DNA of 16,558 nucleotides from Pelethousia sp034928145 (GCA_034928145.1 JAYFPE010000052.1:1-16558), one strand, 5' to 3'; shown: positions 1-6,906, counted from the first letter of the stretch. Notes: a model not told the origin generated them from the letters alone. A program made the numbers and translations.

Positions 1-22
1 CAAATAATTAACCGGTATACGT

Positions 23-48
23 GGGCCGCCGGGCATGCGGGGCGGCCC
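23..48 (+). terminator. GC-rich hairpin at window edge
   Basis: GGGCCGCC (23-30) pairs with GGCGGCCC (41-48) around a 10-nt loop. A weak T-rich stretch (TTTGTGTATTTG) follows on the plus strand. It lies just past the stop codon of the minus-strand hydrogenase gene, but the T tail is on the other strand, so it may terminate a plus-strand gene outside the window or act in both directions. Confidence 0.4.
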
Positions 49-79
49 TTTGTGTATTTGAGCGCAGCCGCTTTTTGCG

Positions 80-1696
80 CTATTGCAGAGCTTCGTCCAT
101 CTGCGCCTGGATGCTACGCAGGGAGCGCTCCAGCTCCAGGATATCCGCCATCAGGCTTTCCTGGCTAGTCTGGTTGTGCTGGATGATCTCAGTCGATTTG
201 TTGGCCAGGTTGCGTATTTCGGAGGCCACCACGCCAAATGCCCGGCCGTATTGGCCCGCGCGGGCGGATTCGATGCTGGCGTTGATGGAGATGACCCTGG
301 TCTGCATGGAAATATTGTTAAGGTTGGCGCCGGAGCCGCGCAGGGCTTCCAGCTTGCGGTTCATCTCCTCCAGCTGCTGATCCAGCCCCTGGAATAGGTT
401 GCCGAATTCCTGCCTGCCGCTCCTTAGCTTGTGACGGGAGAAATCCACGCAATTGCGCACGTCGTTATCGCCGTTCATCACGGCCGTGGCAAAATCTTCG
501 CAGTTGCCATAGCCACAGGCATAGCAATTGGTATGGCGGCTGCGCTCCGTAGTCTTACCCAGCTGCTCGTAAATGCTGTTAAGATCGGTTACGGCATGCA
601 GCCGCACGGATTCGCTCTGGTCCGTATAAACACGGGCAAAATCGGCCAATGTGAGGCCCTCGTCCATCTCCCGCAGAATGGCCTCGGGCTTCTTACCCTT
701 TTGCAAGAAGGCTTTCTTCTGCTCGTCGATGCGGCGCTCCACATCATCGAATTGGGGCGGCGCGCCGATGCCCGTGCCCATGTTGCAGCCGTGGCGGCAG
801 TTTAGGATATCCACGATGGCGGGCGTGGGCTTGTTTTGCTGGATGCGCTGCGCGTATTGATCCAGATATTGGATCATATCCTCCGTGCCCGCTATCTGCT
901 TGACCCATACTGTATCGCCTGCGTAAAACTCCACGTTCTCCTTCAGTCCGCCGGGGCGGCCGAAGACGAAGCCAAGGCCAATGCCGTGGCGGTCGAACTC
1001 CGCCTCCGGGTAGGAATCCAGCCGTATGCCCTGGTCTTTAAGGTAAGCCTTGAGCTTTTCCGCCGTAACGTTATAGGCGACCAGGCTGCCGGTATTGGGG
1101 TCGCTGAACTCCCGCTCCTTGGCAAAGCAGGGGGAGAGGAGGGCAAGCTCATCCTCCACTTTCATATACTTGCGCATATAGATGGCCGCGCAAAGGGCGG
1201 GGCTTTGGATGGGGGCCAAGTAGGGGATCAGCTCCGGCTTGTATTTTTGGATGTAGAAGACCACCACCGGGCAGGGTTGGGCAATCATGGTGGAACGGCC
1301 GCCGGATTCCAGGGTGCGCAGGTAGGCCCAGGTGACGATATCCGCGCCCAGGGACATATCCATAATGAGGTTCACACCCAGGGACTTGAGGTAGCCGAAG
1401 AGCCGCCTATACGACGGCAGGCTGTGGTAGGCCGCCGGGTCCACCAGCAGGCTGATTTTCGCGCCCTCTTTGAGCCGCTCGAAAAAGCGCTCCGTATCGT
1501 CGTAAGTGAGCCGCGCGTGATGGTCGCAAGCCGTGATGCATTCCCCGCAGTAGATGCATCGCTGCCGGTCAATGAGAACGGCGTTGCGGTTATCTGTGAT
1601 CTTGGCGTTATTAGCATTTACCGGGCATTTCGAAAGGCATTTATTGCAGCCCTCGCATAATTCCTGCCGGGTGCCGATGATCAAACGATCGTCCAT
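80..1696 (-). CDS. FeFe-hydrogenase / 4Fe-4S / methyl-accepting signalling fusion protein
   Basis: A soluble protein of about 538 residues. I start it at the ATG at 1696 (MDDRLIIG) because GGAGGAG lies five bases upstream; the open frame extends further but without a ribosome site. Residues 14-24 (C-EGC-NKC-LSKCP) and about 47-57 (C-IYC-GEC-ITAC) form two 4Fe-4S clusters. The hydrogenase-like core follows, with the four H-cluster cysteine motifs recognisable as QPCPV, LSPCFAKE and NCRHGCNMG. The usual TSCCPGW motif is reduced to QPCPV, so one conserved cysteine of catalytic enzymes is missing. Next comes a CYACGYGNC...C iron-sulfur domain, then a chemotaxis-receptor signalling hairpin (core ISINASIESARAG, VVASEIRNLA). 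There are no membrane segments. From family knowledge such fusions resemble putative sensory FeFe hydrogenases. I infer a cytoplasmic H2 or redox sensor rather than a bulk catalyst. Confidence 0.85.
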   Translation of the reverse strand: MDDRLIIGTRQELCEGCNKCLSKCPVNANNAKITDNRNAVLIDRQRCIYCGECITACDHHARLTYDDTERFFERLKEGAKISLLVDPAAYHSLPSYRRLFGYLKSLGVNLIMDMSLGADIVTWAYLRTLESGGRSTMIAQPCPVVVFYIQKYKPELIPYLAPIQSPALCAAIYMRKYMKVEDELALLSPCFAKEREFSDPNTGSLVAYNVTAEKLKAYLKDQGIRLDSYPEAEFDRHGIGLGFVFGRPGGLKENVEFYAGDTVWVKQIAGTEDMIQYLDQYAQRIQQNKPTPAIVDILNCRHGCNMGTGIGAPPQFDDVERRIDEQKKAFLQKGKKPEAILREMDEGLTLADFARVYTDQSESVRLHAVTDLNSIYEQLGKTTERSRHTNCYACGYGNCEDFATAVMNGDNDVRNCVDFSRHKLRSGRQEFGNLFQGLDQQLEEMNRKLEALRGSGANLNNISMQTRVISINASIESARAGQYGRAFGVVASEIRNLANKSTEIIQHNQTSQESLMADILELERSLRSIQAQMDEALQ

Positions 1697-1875
1697 GATT
1701 CTCCTCCAAAACTTAGGATGAAGCTTACGCGGGATCTCGCAGCGAAACGGGGATGGGCCGGGGCAGCGCGGCAAAGACGGCGCGCAAGGTTCGATGTGAT
1801 GCGGGTGTTTTCCCTATTATAAAATATTAGCGGCAAAAATGATACTAGGATATAAAAAATTTGGCAGGGCAAAAC

Positions 1876-1907
1876 AAAAAATGGCAGGCGCGGTGCGCCT
1901 GCCATTT
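1876..1907 (-). terminator. Terminator of the symporter gene
   Basis: A perfect 13-bp stem (1879-1891 with 1895-1907, three-base loop) built on AAATGGCAGGCGC. On the minus strand it is followed by a run of six T. It starts 14 bases past the symporter stop, so it ends that transcript before the hydrogenase gene and argues against a common operon. Confidence 0.88.
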
Positions 1908-1921
1908 GAAAATGGTATTAC

Positions 1922-3190
1922 CTATTCGGCCCCGATTGCCGCGGTCCCCTTATCCATCCAATCCTTGCCATCTACCATGCGGGCGGTCAGCAACGCGGAG
2001 CTGGTGTTGCCCACCACGTTGAGCATGGTGGCGGCCGGGTCGATGATGGTGGCGATAATGGTCAGAATAGGCAGGGCGGCCACGGGGAAGCCCATCAGCG
2101 TGATAATCATCATTTCAGAGATCGTGCCGCCGCCAATGGGCACGGCCATCACCAGCAGCGTAGCGACCAGCGATACCAGCAGCACCTGCACCAACCCGGC
2201 GCCGGAGCTGACGTTCACGCCGAAGAGGGCGGCCAGGAACAGCACCTTGAACACCGAGCCGATGATGGAGCCATCCTTATGCAAATTGGTGCCCAAGGGG
2301 ATGAGGGTCTCGGCAATATCCTCGGAAACGCCCATTTTCTTGGCGGAATCGATATTCACGGGGATGGAGGCAGCGCTCGAGCAGGTGGCCACAGCCGTAA
2401 CGGCAGCGGGCAGCACGTTTTTCCAGAAGGCGGAGAGCGCACGCCTGCCGCCGGCGATCAGCGCATAAACGGAATAGATGATGAAGAAGAACAGCAGGGC
2501 CACCACCGTGTATACCACAAAGGTTTTTGCATAGCCCAGGGCGATCTCGCCGCCAAAGGAACCCACCAGCCCCGCCATATAGCAGCCCAGGCCAAAGGGC
2601 GCGTAGTACATGGTGAAGCGGATGAAATTATAGAGCACCTCGCTTACGCCATCCAACAGTTTAACGACAGGTTCCGCCTTTTCGCCCGCCTTGTTTATGG
2701 CCAGGCCGATCATGATGGAAAATACGATCAGCGCCAAAAGGTTGCTGCGGGTGAGCAGGGCGGAGAAATCGCCCACGGTAAGGGTGCTTACCGTACGATC
2801 CAGGAACGAGATATCCTCAGCGCCCTCGGACTCGGCGGCCATTTCGAGCCCGCTGCGAATCTGCTCGCTATCCGCCGGGCTTACCAACTCGAAGGGGGCC
2901 GTGGCCACAACGCCAGCCAGCACCGCCACCAGCGAAGTGATGACGATAGCCGCCACGATCGAGCTCATGATCTTGCCCAGGCGTTTGGGCTGCTGCATTT
3001 TGGCGATTGAGAGGGAGATGGTGGTGAAGATGAGCGGTACAATGATGACCAGCATCAGGTTGAGGAACAGGGTACCGAAGGGATTCAGCACGGCTGCGCC
3101 CGGGCCCCAGAGCACGCCGACGACTGCGCCCAGCGCAACCGCACCCAGCAGAATTAGGGTGGAGCGATAGTTCTTGATGAAATCTTTCAC
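1922..3190 (-). CDS. Dicarboxylate/amino acid:cation symporter (DAACS family)
   Basis: A 422-residue, strongly hydrophobic protein of typical length for glutamate/aspartate/dicarboxylate:Na+ or H+ symporters. The family core is visible: a serine-rich reentrant loop region (ATCSSAASIPVN), then PLGTNLHKDGSIIG, corresponding to the PLGATINMDG motif, and near the C-terminus DPAATMLNVVGNTSSAL, corresponding to the NVTGD-type substrate/cation site. It should import an acidic amino acid or C4-dicarboxylate; the exact substrate cannot be read. The start is a GTG at 3190 (MKDFIKNYRS), chosen because GGAGGG lies eight bases upstream (3199-3204). It has its own downstream terminator and a separate upstream region, so it is probably monocistronic. 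Residues about 95-125 hold an acidic, serine-rich extramembrane loop. Confidence 0.9.
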   Translation of the reverse strand: MKDFIKNYRSTLILLGAVALGAVVGVLWGPGAAVLNPFGTLFLNLMLVIIVPLIFTTISLSIAKMQQPKRLGKIMSSIVAAIVITSLVAVLAGVVATAPFELVSPADSEQIRSGLEMAAESEGAEDISFLDRTVSTLTVGDFSALLTRSNLLALIVFSIMIGLAINKAGEKAEPVVKLLDGVSEVLYNFIRFTMYYAPFGLGCYMAGLVGSFGGEIALGYAKTFVVYTVVALLFFFIIYSVYALIAGGRRALSAFWKNVLPAAVTAVATCSSAASIPVNIDSAKKMGVSEDIAETLIPLGTNLHKDGSIIGSVFKVLFLAALFGVNVSSGAGLVQVLLVSLVATLLVMAVPIGGGTISEMMIITLMGFPVAALPILTIIATIIDPAATMLNVVGNTSSALLTARMVDGKDWMDKGTAAIGAE

Positions 3191-3246
3191 GTGATACGCC
3201 CTCCATTTATAATGTTATAATGCCGATGATACAAGATGGGTTTCCC

Positions 3247-3264
3247 GGCCCGCGTTCGCGGGCC
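3247..3264. other. Perfect GC hairpin upstream of the symporter; intergenic 3191-3526
   Basis: GGCCCGCG and CGCGGGCC form a perfect 8-bp stem with a TT loop. There is no T run on either side, so it is not a clear terminator; on the minus strand it would fall in or before the symporter 5' region. The rest of the gap to 3526 shows no gene. A weak TTGTAT-17-TATAAA promoter could sit just before the symporter ribosome site, but I do not rely on it. Confidence 0.4.
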
Positions 3265-3526
3265 AGTTTCGAATGCGGTCTATATACTATACCGCGAAGT
3301 GGGTCACGCGGCAAGCGGTTTGTGTTGACACCTTGCGACATGCCCAGCTATGAAGCTAGTATACAGCGGCAGCTTTCGCTTTAAAACAGGATATCGTGCT
3401 TAGAATGTTGCAAAAATACCGCAGTGTGGCAAAAATAAGCCGGGGCTTGGCGACGGGATTATCACTTTTCTATCTGCCAATACGCAGCCTTTAGGCTAAA
3501 GCTGTTTAATAGAGATGCTGCGCCCA

Positions 3527-3769
3527 TCACTTTATGACCTGCTCCAACCCCACAAAGAGGGGCGAGTTGAAGAATTCGCGCATTTCTATCTCTAAGCCGT
3601 CGCAAATTTTTTGCAAGGTAACAACGCCGGGGTTCTTGCTCTTTTCGTTGAGCATGCTGTAAATTGTGGATGGTGAAACGCCAGCAAGATTGGCTAAAGC
3701 ATTTACCGTCAGATCACGCTCAGCACAAAGCTGCGCAATCCGCGTTGCTACCGCACTTTTTGCGTTCAT
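3527..3769 (-). CDS. Small Xre (Cro/C1-type) helix-turn-helix repressor
   Basis: An 80-residue protein that is essentially one Cro/C1 DNA-binding domain. Residues about 8-35 (RIAQLCAERDLTVNALANLAGVSPSTIYSML) hold helices 1-3 with the recognition helix at SPSTIYSML. The following NPGVVTLQKICDGLEI segment is the usual dimer-side helix. There is no C-terminal ligand domain. The ATG at 3769 has GGAGGT five bases upstream. It is transcribed divergently from the SLOG gene across a 130-bp gap holding two near-identical 14-bp palindromes. The likely role is autorepression plus control of the SLOG gene; the assignment of operator to protein is inference from position. Confidence 0.88.
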   Translation of the reverse strand: MNAKSAVATRIAQLCAERDLTVNALANLAGVSPSTIYSMLNEKSKNPGVVTLQKICDGLEIEMREFFNSPLFVGLEQVIK

Positions 3770-3782
3770 TGTTTACCTCCCG

Positions 3783-3796
3783 TGCGATATATCGCA
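3783..3796. promoter_or_regulatory. Operator palindrome 1 (TGCGATATATCGCA)
   Basis: A perfect 14-bp palindrome, 14 bases from the Xre start codon and right beside its ribosome site (3775-3780). It shares TG(C/G)GATATATC(C/G)CA with the second palindrome at 3830-3843. Binding here would block the xre transcript near its start. Confidence 0.7.
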
Positions 3797-3815
3797 AATT
3801 TAGTGTATGGTTTCT

Positions 3816-3823
3816 TGCGATAT
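3816..3823. promoter_or_regulatory. Operator half-site (TGCGATAT)
   Basis: Repeats the left half of the palindromes on either side of it. This could allow cooperative loading of repressor across the intergenic region. A match this short could be chance, but its placement between two full sites is suggestive. Confidence 0.4.
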
Positions 3824-3829
3824 GCCGTA

Positions 3830-3843
3830 TGGGATATATCCCA
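3830..3843. promoter_or_regulatory. Operator palindrome 2 (TGGGATATATCCCA)
   Basis: A perfect 14-bp palindrome, identical to operator 1 except for one symmetrical G/C exchange in each arm. Compensating changes in both arms suggest dyad symmetry is under selection. It overlaps the -35 position expected for the TATAAT at 3860-3865 that would serve the SLOG gene. Confidence 0.7.
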
Positions 3844-3859
3844 AATCGTAAAAATGTTT

Positions 3860-3865
3860 TATAAT
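3860..3865 (+). promoter_or_regulatory. -10 box (TATAAT) of the SLOG gene
   Basis: A consensus -10 hexamer 34 bases before the ATG at 3900, followed by an AAGGGAAGGG ribosome site. No good -35 hexamer lies 17 bases upstream; that position is occupied by operator palindrome 2, so the promoter may be weak or controlled by the repressor. Confidence 0.45.
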
Positions 3866-3899
3866 ATAGGATATACGGTATATAAGGGAAGGGAATTCC

Positions 3900-4474
3900 A
3901 TGAAAAAGCAAGCTTGCGCCTTTATCGGCCACAAACCACAGAAATTCCATTTTGGATATGACGAGCTTTACGAGGATTGTCTGCGGCTCAAGGCCGTTCT
4001 GGCATGGGAAATCAAGGCCATGCTGGCGCAGGGCGTTACCACCTTTTATACCGGCATGTCCTTGGGCGCGGATATGTGGTGTGCGGAGATTGTGCTGGCC
4101 TTGCGGGAAGAATTGCCGCAGTTGGGAATTGAATTGATTGCCGTAATCCCCTTTGAGGGGCAGGCCAACCGCTGGAGCAACGATTACCGGGAGCGGTATT
4201 TCAGCATTCTGGATAAAGCGCAGGCGGAGATATGCTTGCAGGCCCATTACAGCAAAGGCTGCCTGGCGCGCGCAACCGCTATATGGCGGATCACGCCAGC
4301 CGCCTGCTGGCCGTATATGACGGCAGCCCGGGCGAAACGCGCCGTGCCCTGGAATATGCCCGCGCACGCAACCTAAGCACAGTCACCATCGACCCGCGCA
4401 CCCTGGCACGGCGGCAACAGGGCCCGCTGCTGGCATTTACTTTGCTGGGCGTATTGCCGAACGGCCATCCATAA
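3900..4474 (+). pseudogene. SLOG family protein (YpsA/DUF1273-like), frameshifted
   Basis: The first ~120 residues (MKKQACAFIGHKPQKF..., FYTGMSLGADMWCAEIVL, LIAVIPFEGQANRW) are a clear YpsA-like SLOG Rossmann domain. GHKP and the TGMSLGAD loop form the predicted nucleotide-binding pocket. The rest of the domain (ARNRYMADHASRLLAVYDG, ETRRALEYARA, TIDPRTL) continues in a different frame from about 4265, so one base is missing around 4258-4270 within CTGGCGCGCGC. Unbroken, the product would be about 190 residues, the normal family size. Left as is, the frame ends at 4376 with an unrelated tail. SLOG proteins are thought to bind or cleave nucleotide-derived ligands. The divergent Xre gene suggests a regulated pair. 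A sequencing error cannot be excluded. Confidence 0.8.
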
Positions 4475-4548
4475 AGTTGCGGTATTTCTCCAAGTCCTTG
4501 GGCGAAAAGGGCGGGCCGTGGGAGGGGTAGATCCTGTTTGGCCGCAAA

Positions 4549-4712
4549 GCGAGCATCTACGCTCCCGCGCGGGGAGCGACGGCATACCAGCTTCGTGGTC
4601 TGCTGCCCTGAGAGCTTTCAATCCACGCTCCCGCGCGGGGAGCGACTTTATCCGCCCGATACGGCTGGCTTGTGGCAATGATTTCAATCCACGCTCCCGC
4701 GCGGGGAGCGGC
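4549..4712 (-). CRISPR. Three-repeat CRISPR remnant, type I-C repeat class
   Basis: Three 32-nt repeats at 4549-4580, 4615-4646 and 4681-4712, at an exact 66-nt period with two 34-nt spacers (4581-4614, 4647-4680). The shared core is CGCTCCCGCGCGGGGAGCG, and the two right-hand repeats begin with TTTCAATCCA, the well-known type I-C pattern read on the opposite strand. The array is probably transcribed on the minus strand, since the repeat then ends in TGGATTGAAA(N). The left copy keeps only its last ~20 bases well, as expected for the degenerate distal repeat. No cas gene or clear leader is visible, so the array is orphaned or truncated. Confidence 0.88.
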
Positions 4713-4791
4713 ACGATCGCCGAGATGACAAGCCTGTCAGATATGATCATATTACATGGTTCCCCATCGCCTGCAAACATATAAAAACACA

Positions 4792-4823
4792 AAGCCCGCG
4801 GCTACTAGATGCTCCACGGGCTT
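4792..4823 (-). terminator. Hairpin with T-rich tail, minus strand
   Basis: AAGCCCG and CGGGCTT form a 7-bp stem with a long loop. On the minus strand it is followed by TTTGTGTTTTTATATG. It lies between the structured repeat and the CRISPR remnant and could stop minus-strand transcripts from the right. No gene was recognised in 4713-4870. Confidence 0.4.
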
Positions 4824-4871
4824 GGAAAAGAACGAAGATACAAACGATGAACCACAAAGGAGGAGGCTTTA

Positions 4872-5109
4872 CGGCTTATCATTTGGTAAGCCTCAGACTG
4901 TCGAAAAAGCTCTGGGGGATCGGGGGCCGCAGCACCCGGAGGCTTTAATCGTGAGCGGCGGCGTGTACACCGCGAGCGAAAAGCCTTGCTTGCAAGGCTT
5001 TCTCTGCATGAAACAACGACCGCGAGGTACGAGCAGTTGTTTCATGGAAACTCAAAAAAGTGGCATAGCCACTTTTTTGACAGGCTGCGGCTTATCATTT
5101 GATAAGCCT
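4872..5109. repeat. Structured repeat copy A with flanking hairpin direct repeats
   Basis: The core element (4893-5087, about 195 bp) recurs at 10419-10614 with six substitutions and one indel. Inside are hairpins at 4980-5001 (AAAGCCTTGC/GCAAGGCTTT), 5007-5046 (CATGAAACAAC/GTTGTTTCATG, perfect 11 bp) and 5054-5078 (AAAAAAGTGGC/GCCACTTTTTT). The ends are partly inverted: CAGACTGTCGAAAAA on the left, TTTTTTGACAGGCTG on the right. Direct repeats of 22 bp flank it at 4872-4893 and 5088-5109. They differ by one base (G/A) and each folds as GGCTTATCA-TT-TGATAAGCC, with a wobble pair on the left. It looks like a small non-autonomous mobile element or RNA-like repeat rather than a gene. Confidence 0.85.
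5054..5078 (+). terminator. A/T-flanked 11-bp hairpin inside repeat copy A
   Basis: AAAAAAGTGGC and GCCACTTTTTT pair perfectly around an ATA loop and are followed by GACA. Its form is that of a bidirectional intrinsic terminator. The same hairpin is identical in copy B (within 10560-10610). Confidence 0.65.
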
Positions 5110-5154
5110 ACAAAGCGCGGTTTTCACAGTGCCGCTTAAAAGATGGCCTGCGGC

Positions 5155-6204
5155 TTAAACGTTACTCTGCACAACGACCGATTCCAGTATGATATACTGC
5201 CCCGCCTTCGGCGCTTCGGTCAATTCAAATGACCCCTTTTTTAAAAAGTAGACGGGCGCAGGCTGCAAGACACCGTTTACATAAAGGTTAAAGAAGGATA
5301 CCTCACAGGGGTCTGGGATGCCGTCGTCTCCATACTCCGGTAAAGCGTCTTCATCTGTATAGGTTGTTTTTACGCCGTCGGAAACAGCTACAAAGTAGCT
5401 TGTAACGGCATTGAACTTGGCTTTGTCGCGATTCATCAGCCGCGCGGAATAGACGCTCACGACCCCGCCCTCGGCGGGAAGATTCTCCGTTTTAAAGCAA
5501 AGCCTCCCCCTTTGCATATCATAATTGACCGGAGGCTGCAAAAGGCCGTTTACATACACCTTGCAAAAAGAAACATCGTCAGGGGAGGGGATTCCCTGCG
5601 ATCCATACGCCGTTAATTCATCCGCATCGGTAAACACGCGTTGCCGCTCTTGCGCGATGGCATTGTACTGGCACACATTCGCCCGTATCGGCGGCCTCTT
5701 ATAAAAAATGGTAATGCACGCTTGAAGCATAGCACACGTTCTTTGACGTTCATTGACTTCAAATAGGGTAGCGTTGGAATCCACGCCTTTACCGCAAGAT
5801 TCAGCGCACGCGCCGGCTTCTATTTGGACAACAATTCTGGAATATGCGGAGCGTATATTGCCACAGTTTTTCCGCGGCCTTAGGCGGCAGCAAAAATGCC
5901 TGGTAGCGAACGCAAGGGGCCCCTCCGAAATGCCCGGCAAACGGACAATTTCAATTGTGCTGAACGGGATCGTTTCTTTATAATGCCCCGCTTCATGCAC
6001 AACGGTTACATAACCTTTTATCAAAACCGCCGCTTCGGTTTCATATACCAATCTATCCCCGGCAAGCAGCCGCTGTGCTTGCGCTCGATTTTCCGGAGAA
6101 GATAATTCGGTATAGGAGATATTCCCAGGCGCATATGGGCAAACACGGTTTCCAAACGCGTCCGAAAGAAAGCAGCAATATTCACAGCAGATACCTTCAA
6201 GCAT
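5155..6204 (-). CDS. Protein with two C-terminal DUF4183-like domains, possible spore-surface protein
   Basis: About 349 residues from the ATG at 6204 (MLEGICCEYCC), chosen because AAAGGGG lies a few bases upstream; a longer frame to 6228 has no such site. The last ~170 residues are two copies of one domain. Each carries a (FT/YT)D.(D)(E/A)L..YG..GIP.P..VSF..(V/L)YVNG(L/V)LQP block (TDADELTAYGSQGIPSPDDV and TDEDALPEYGDDGIPDPCEV), the DUF4183 pattern known from Bacillus and Clostridia spore-surface proteins. The N-terminal part is Cys-rich (MLEGICCEYCC) and contains VLIKGYVTVVHE...IPFSTIEIVRLPG, which faintly recalls the SPOCS/DUF3794 spore-coat fold; that part is a weak guess. No signal peptide or membrane segment is seen. 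I infer a sporulation-time structural protein. Confidence 0.7.
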   Translation of the reverse strand: MLEGICCEYCCFLSDAFGNRVCPYAPGNISYTELSSPENRAQAQRLLAGDRLVYETEAAVLIKGYVTVVHEAGHYKETIPFSTIEIVRLPGISEGPLAFATRHFCCRLRPRKNCGNIRSAYSRIVVQIEAGACAESCGKGVDSNATLFEVNERQRTCAMLQACITIFYKRPPIRANVCQYNAIAQERQRVFTDADELTAYGSQGIPSPDDVSFCKVYVNGLLQPPVNYDMQRGRLCFKTENLPAEGGVVSVYSARLMNRDKAKFNAVTSYFVAVSDGVKTTYTDEDALPEYGDDGIPDPCEVSFFNLYVNGVLQPAPVYFLKKGSFELTEAPKAGQYIILESVVVQSNV

Positions 6205-6345
6205 AGAGAACCCCTTTATTGATAGCAAATCTCTCTCATGAGATGGTTATAGCAGAAGTGCGTTCCCTGCGTCTCAAGATGTGACTTGCAATGCAGAGCA
6301 GTTCCGATCGCAACACGCCGGAGCTGCCCTGCCTTGCTTTTCGCA

Positions 6346-6723
6346 CTATGAAATGATGGGAGCAGTCGTTACCGGCGAGAAATTCGTCACCGTTAGAACG
6401 ACCCATTTATCTTCTTCAAGCGTCGTCGAGGTAGGGAAGTCGATCACAACTTCCGTTGCGGAAAGTGTGGTCAGCACATCGACCTGCTGCAACTGGCCAT
6501 TGATCGTCAATTGCGCATATCCGTTATCTGAAGCAATAATCGACAGGCCGCCCGCAGCCACTTGGCTACCATCGTCCCCGATCCAGCTCGTGTCTGGAAT
6601 CGTGAACGTCGTATCTGTCAAGCCGCCAATGGGAACCTGATAAAAAAAGTTTTTGACTTCGGGATGAGTTGTCGTCGTGGGTTGCGTTGCACTCATCACC
6701 AGTTTGAGAAGTTGCAAAGCCAT
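6346..6723 (-). CDS. DUF4183-like protein, possible exosporium or spore-surface protein
   Basis: A 125-residue protein starting at the ATG at 6723 (MALQLLKLVMSATQ), seven bases after GGTG; the open frame runs upstream to 7053 without a better start. After a Thr-rich linker (QPTTTTHPEVK) comes a single domain with VPIGGLTDTTFTIPDTSW, LTINGQLQQVDVLTTLSATEVVIDFP and EEDKWVVLTVTNFSP. The NGxLQQ plus (V/L)xVTNF signature is the DUF4183 type seen in exosporium and spore-surface proteins. It is transcribed in the same direction as the two-domain protein 141 bases downstream, and the two are probably functionally linked. A sigma-K-like -10 box lies about 78 bases upstream. Confidence 0.72.
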   Translation of the reverse strand: MALQLLKLVMSATQPTTTTHPEVKNFFYQVPIGGLTDTTFTIPDTSWIGDDGSQVAAGGLSIIASDNGYAQLTINGQLQQVDVLTTLSATEVVIDFPTSTTLEEDKWVVLTVTNFSPVTTAPIIS

Positions 6724-6800
6724 AGTATCACCAGCTTTTATCATAGTACTTGGCAAAAAGCTCGTTTGTTTAACAAGATTCTTATGTACCAAGTCACTAT

Positions 6801-6830
6801 TATTATATGTCTTGTACACCAACGTGTGCC
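6801..6830 (-). promoter_or_regulatory. Possible sigma-K promoter of the 125-residue DUF4183-like gene
   Basis: On the minus strand CATATAATA (6801-6809) fits the sigma-K -10 pattern CATA-NNN-TA, and an AC-containing CACACG lies about 16 bases upstream (6823-6828). TATAAT inside the same motif could equally be a vegetative -10 box, but no matching TTGACA was found at the right distance. Confidence 0.35.
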
Positions 6831-6873
6831 TTATGGATACATTTGGAGATTCGGACAGGGTAAAATATACTTG

Positions 6874-6906
6874 TAAGCAAGCGAAAGCGTAAGCAAACGA
6901 AAGGCG
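6874..6906. repeat. Two tandem 16-17-bp repeats in the 6724-7188 gap
   Basis: TAAGCAAGCGAAAGCG is followed directly by TAAGCAAACGAAAGGCG. Apart from these and the possible promoter, I see no gene in the gap between the spore-type gene and arsA. Confidence 0.55.

Noticed and set aside
836..1660. 274-residue plus-strand ORF opposite the hydrogenase fusion, and similar ones opposite the symporter (1839-3010)
   Set aside because: Shadows of GC-rich coding sequence; the minus-strand genes carry the domains, ribosome sites and terminator.
3720..4367. 215-residue minus-strand ORF opposite the SLOG gene
   Set aside because: Antisense to the recognised SLOG domain, without a family match; it also runs through the operator region.
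4373..4792. Minus-strand 139-residue ORF with repeated LPARERGLK segments, and a plus-strand partner at 4518-4784
   Set aside because: The repeats are translations of the CRISPR repeat; the periodicity is that of the array, so neither is a protein gene.
4756..5139. 127-residue ORF across repeat copy A and the corresponding ORF at 10414-10656
   Set aside because: The two copies do not keep a common frame (a one-base indel separates them) and the changes fall in hairpin stems, pointing to structure rather than coding.
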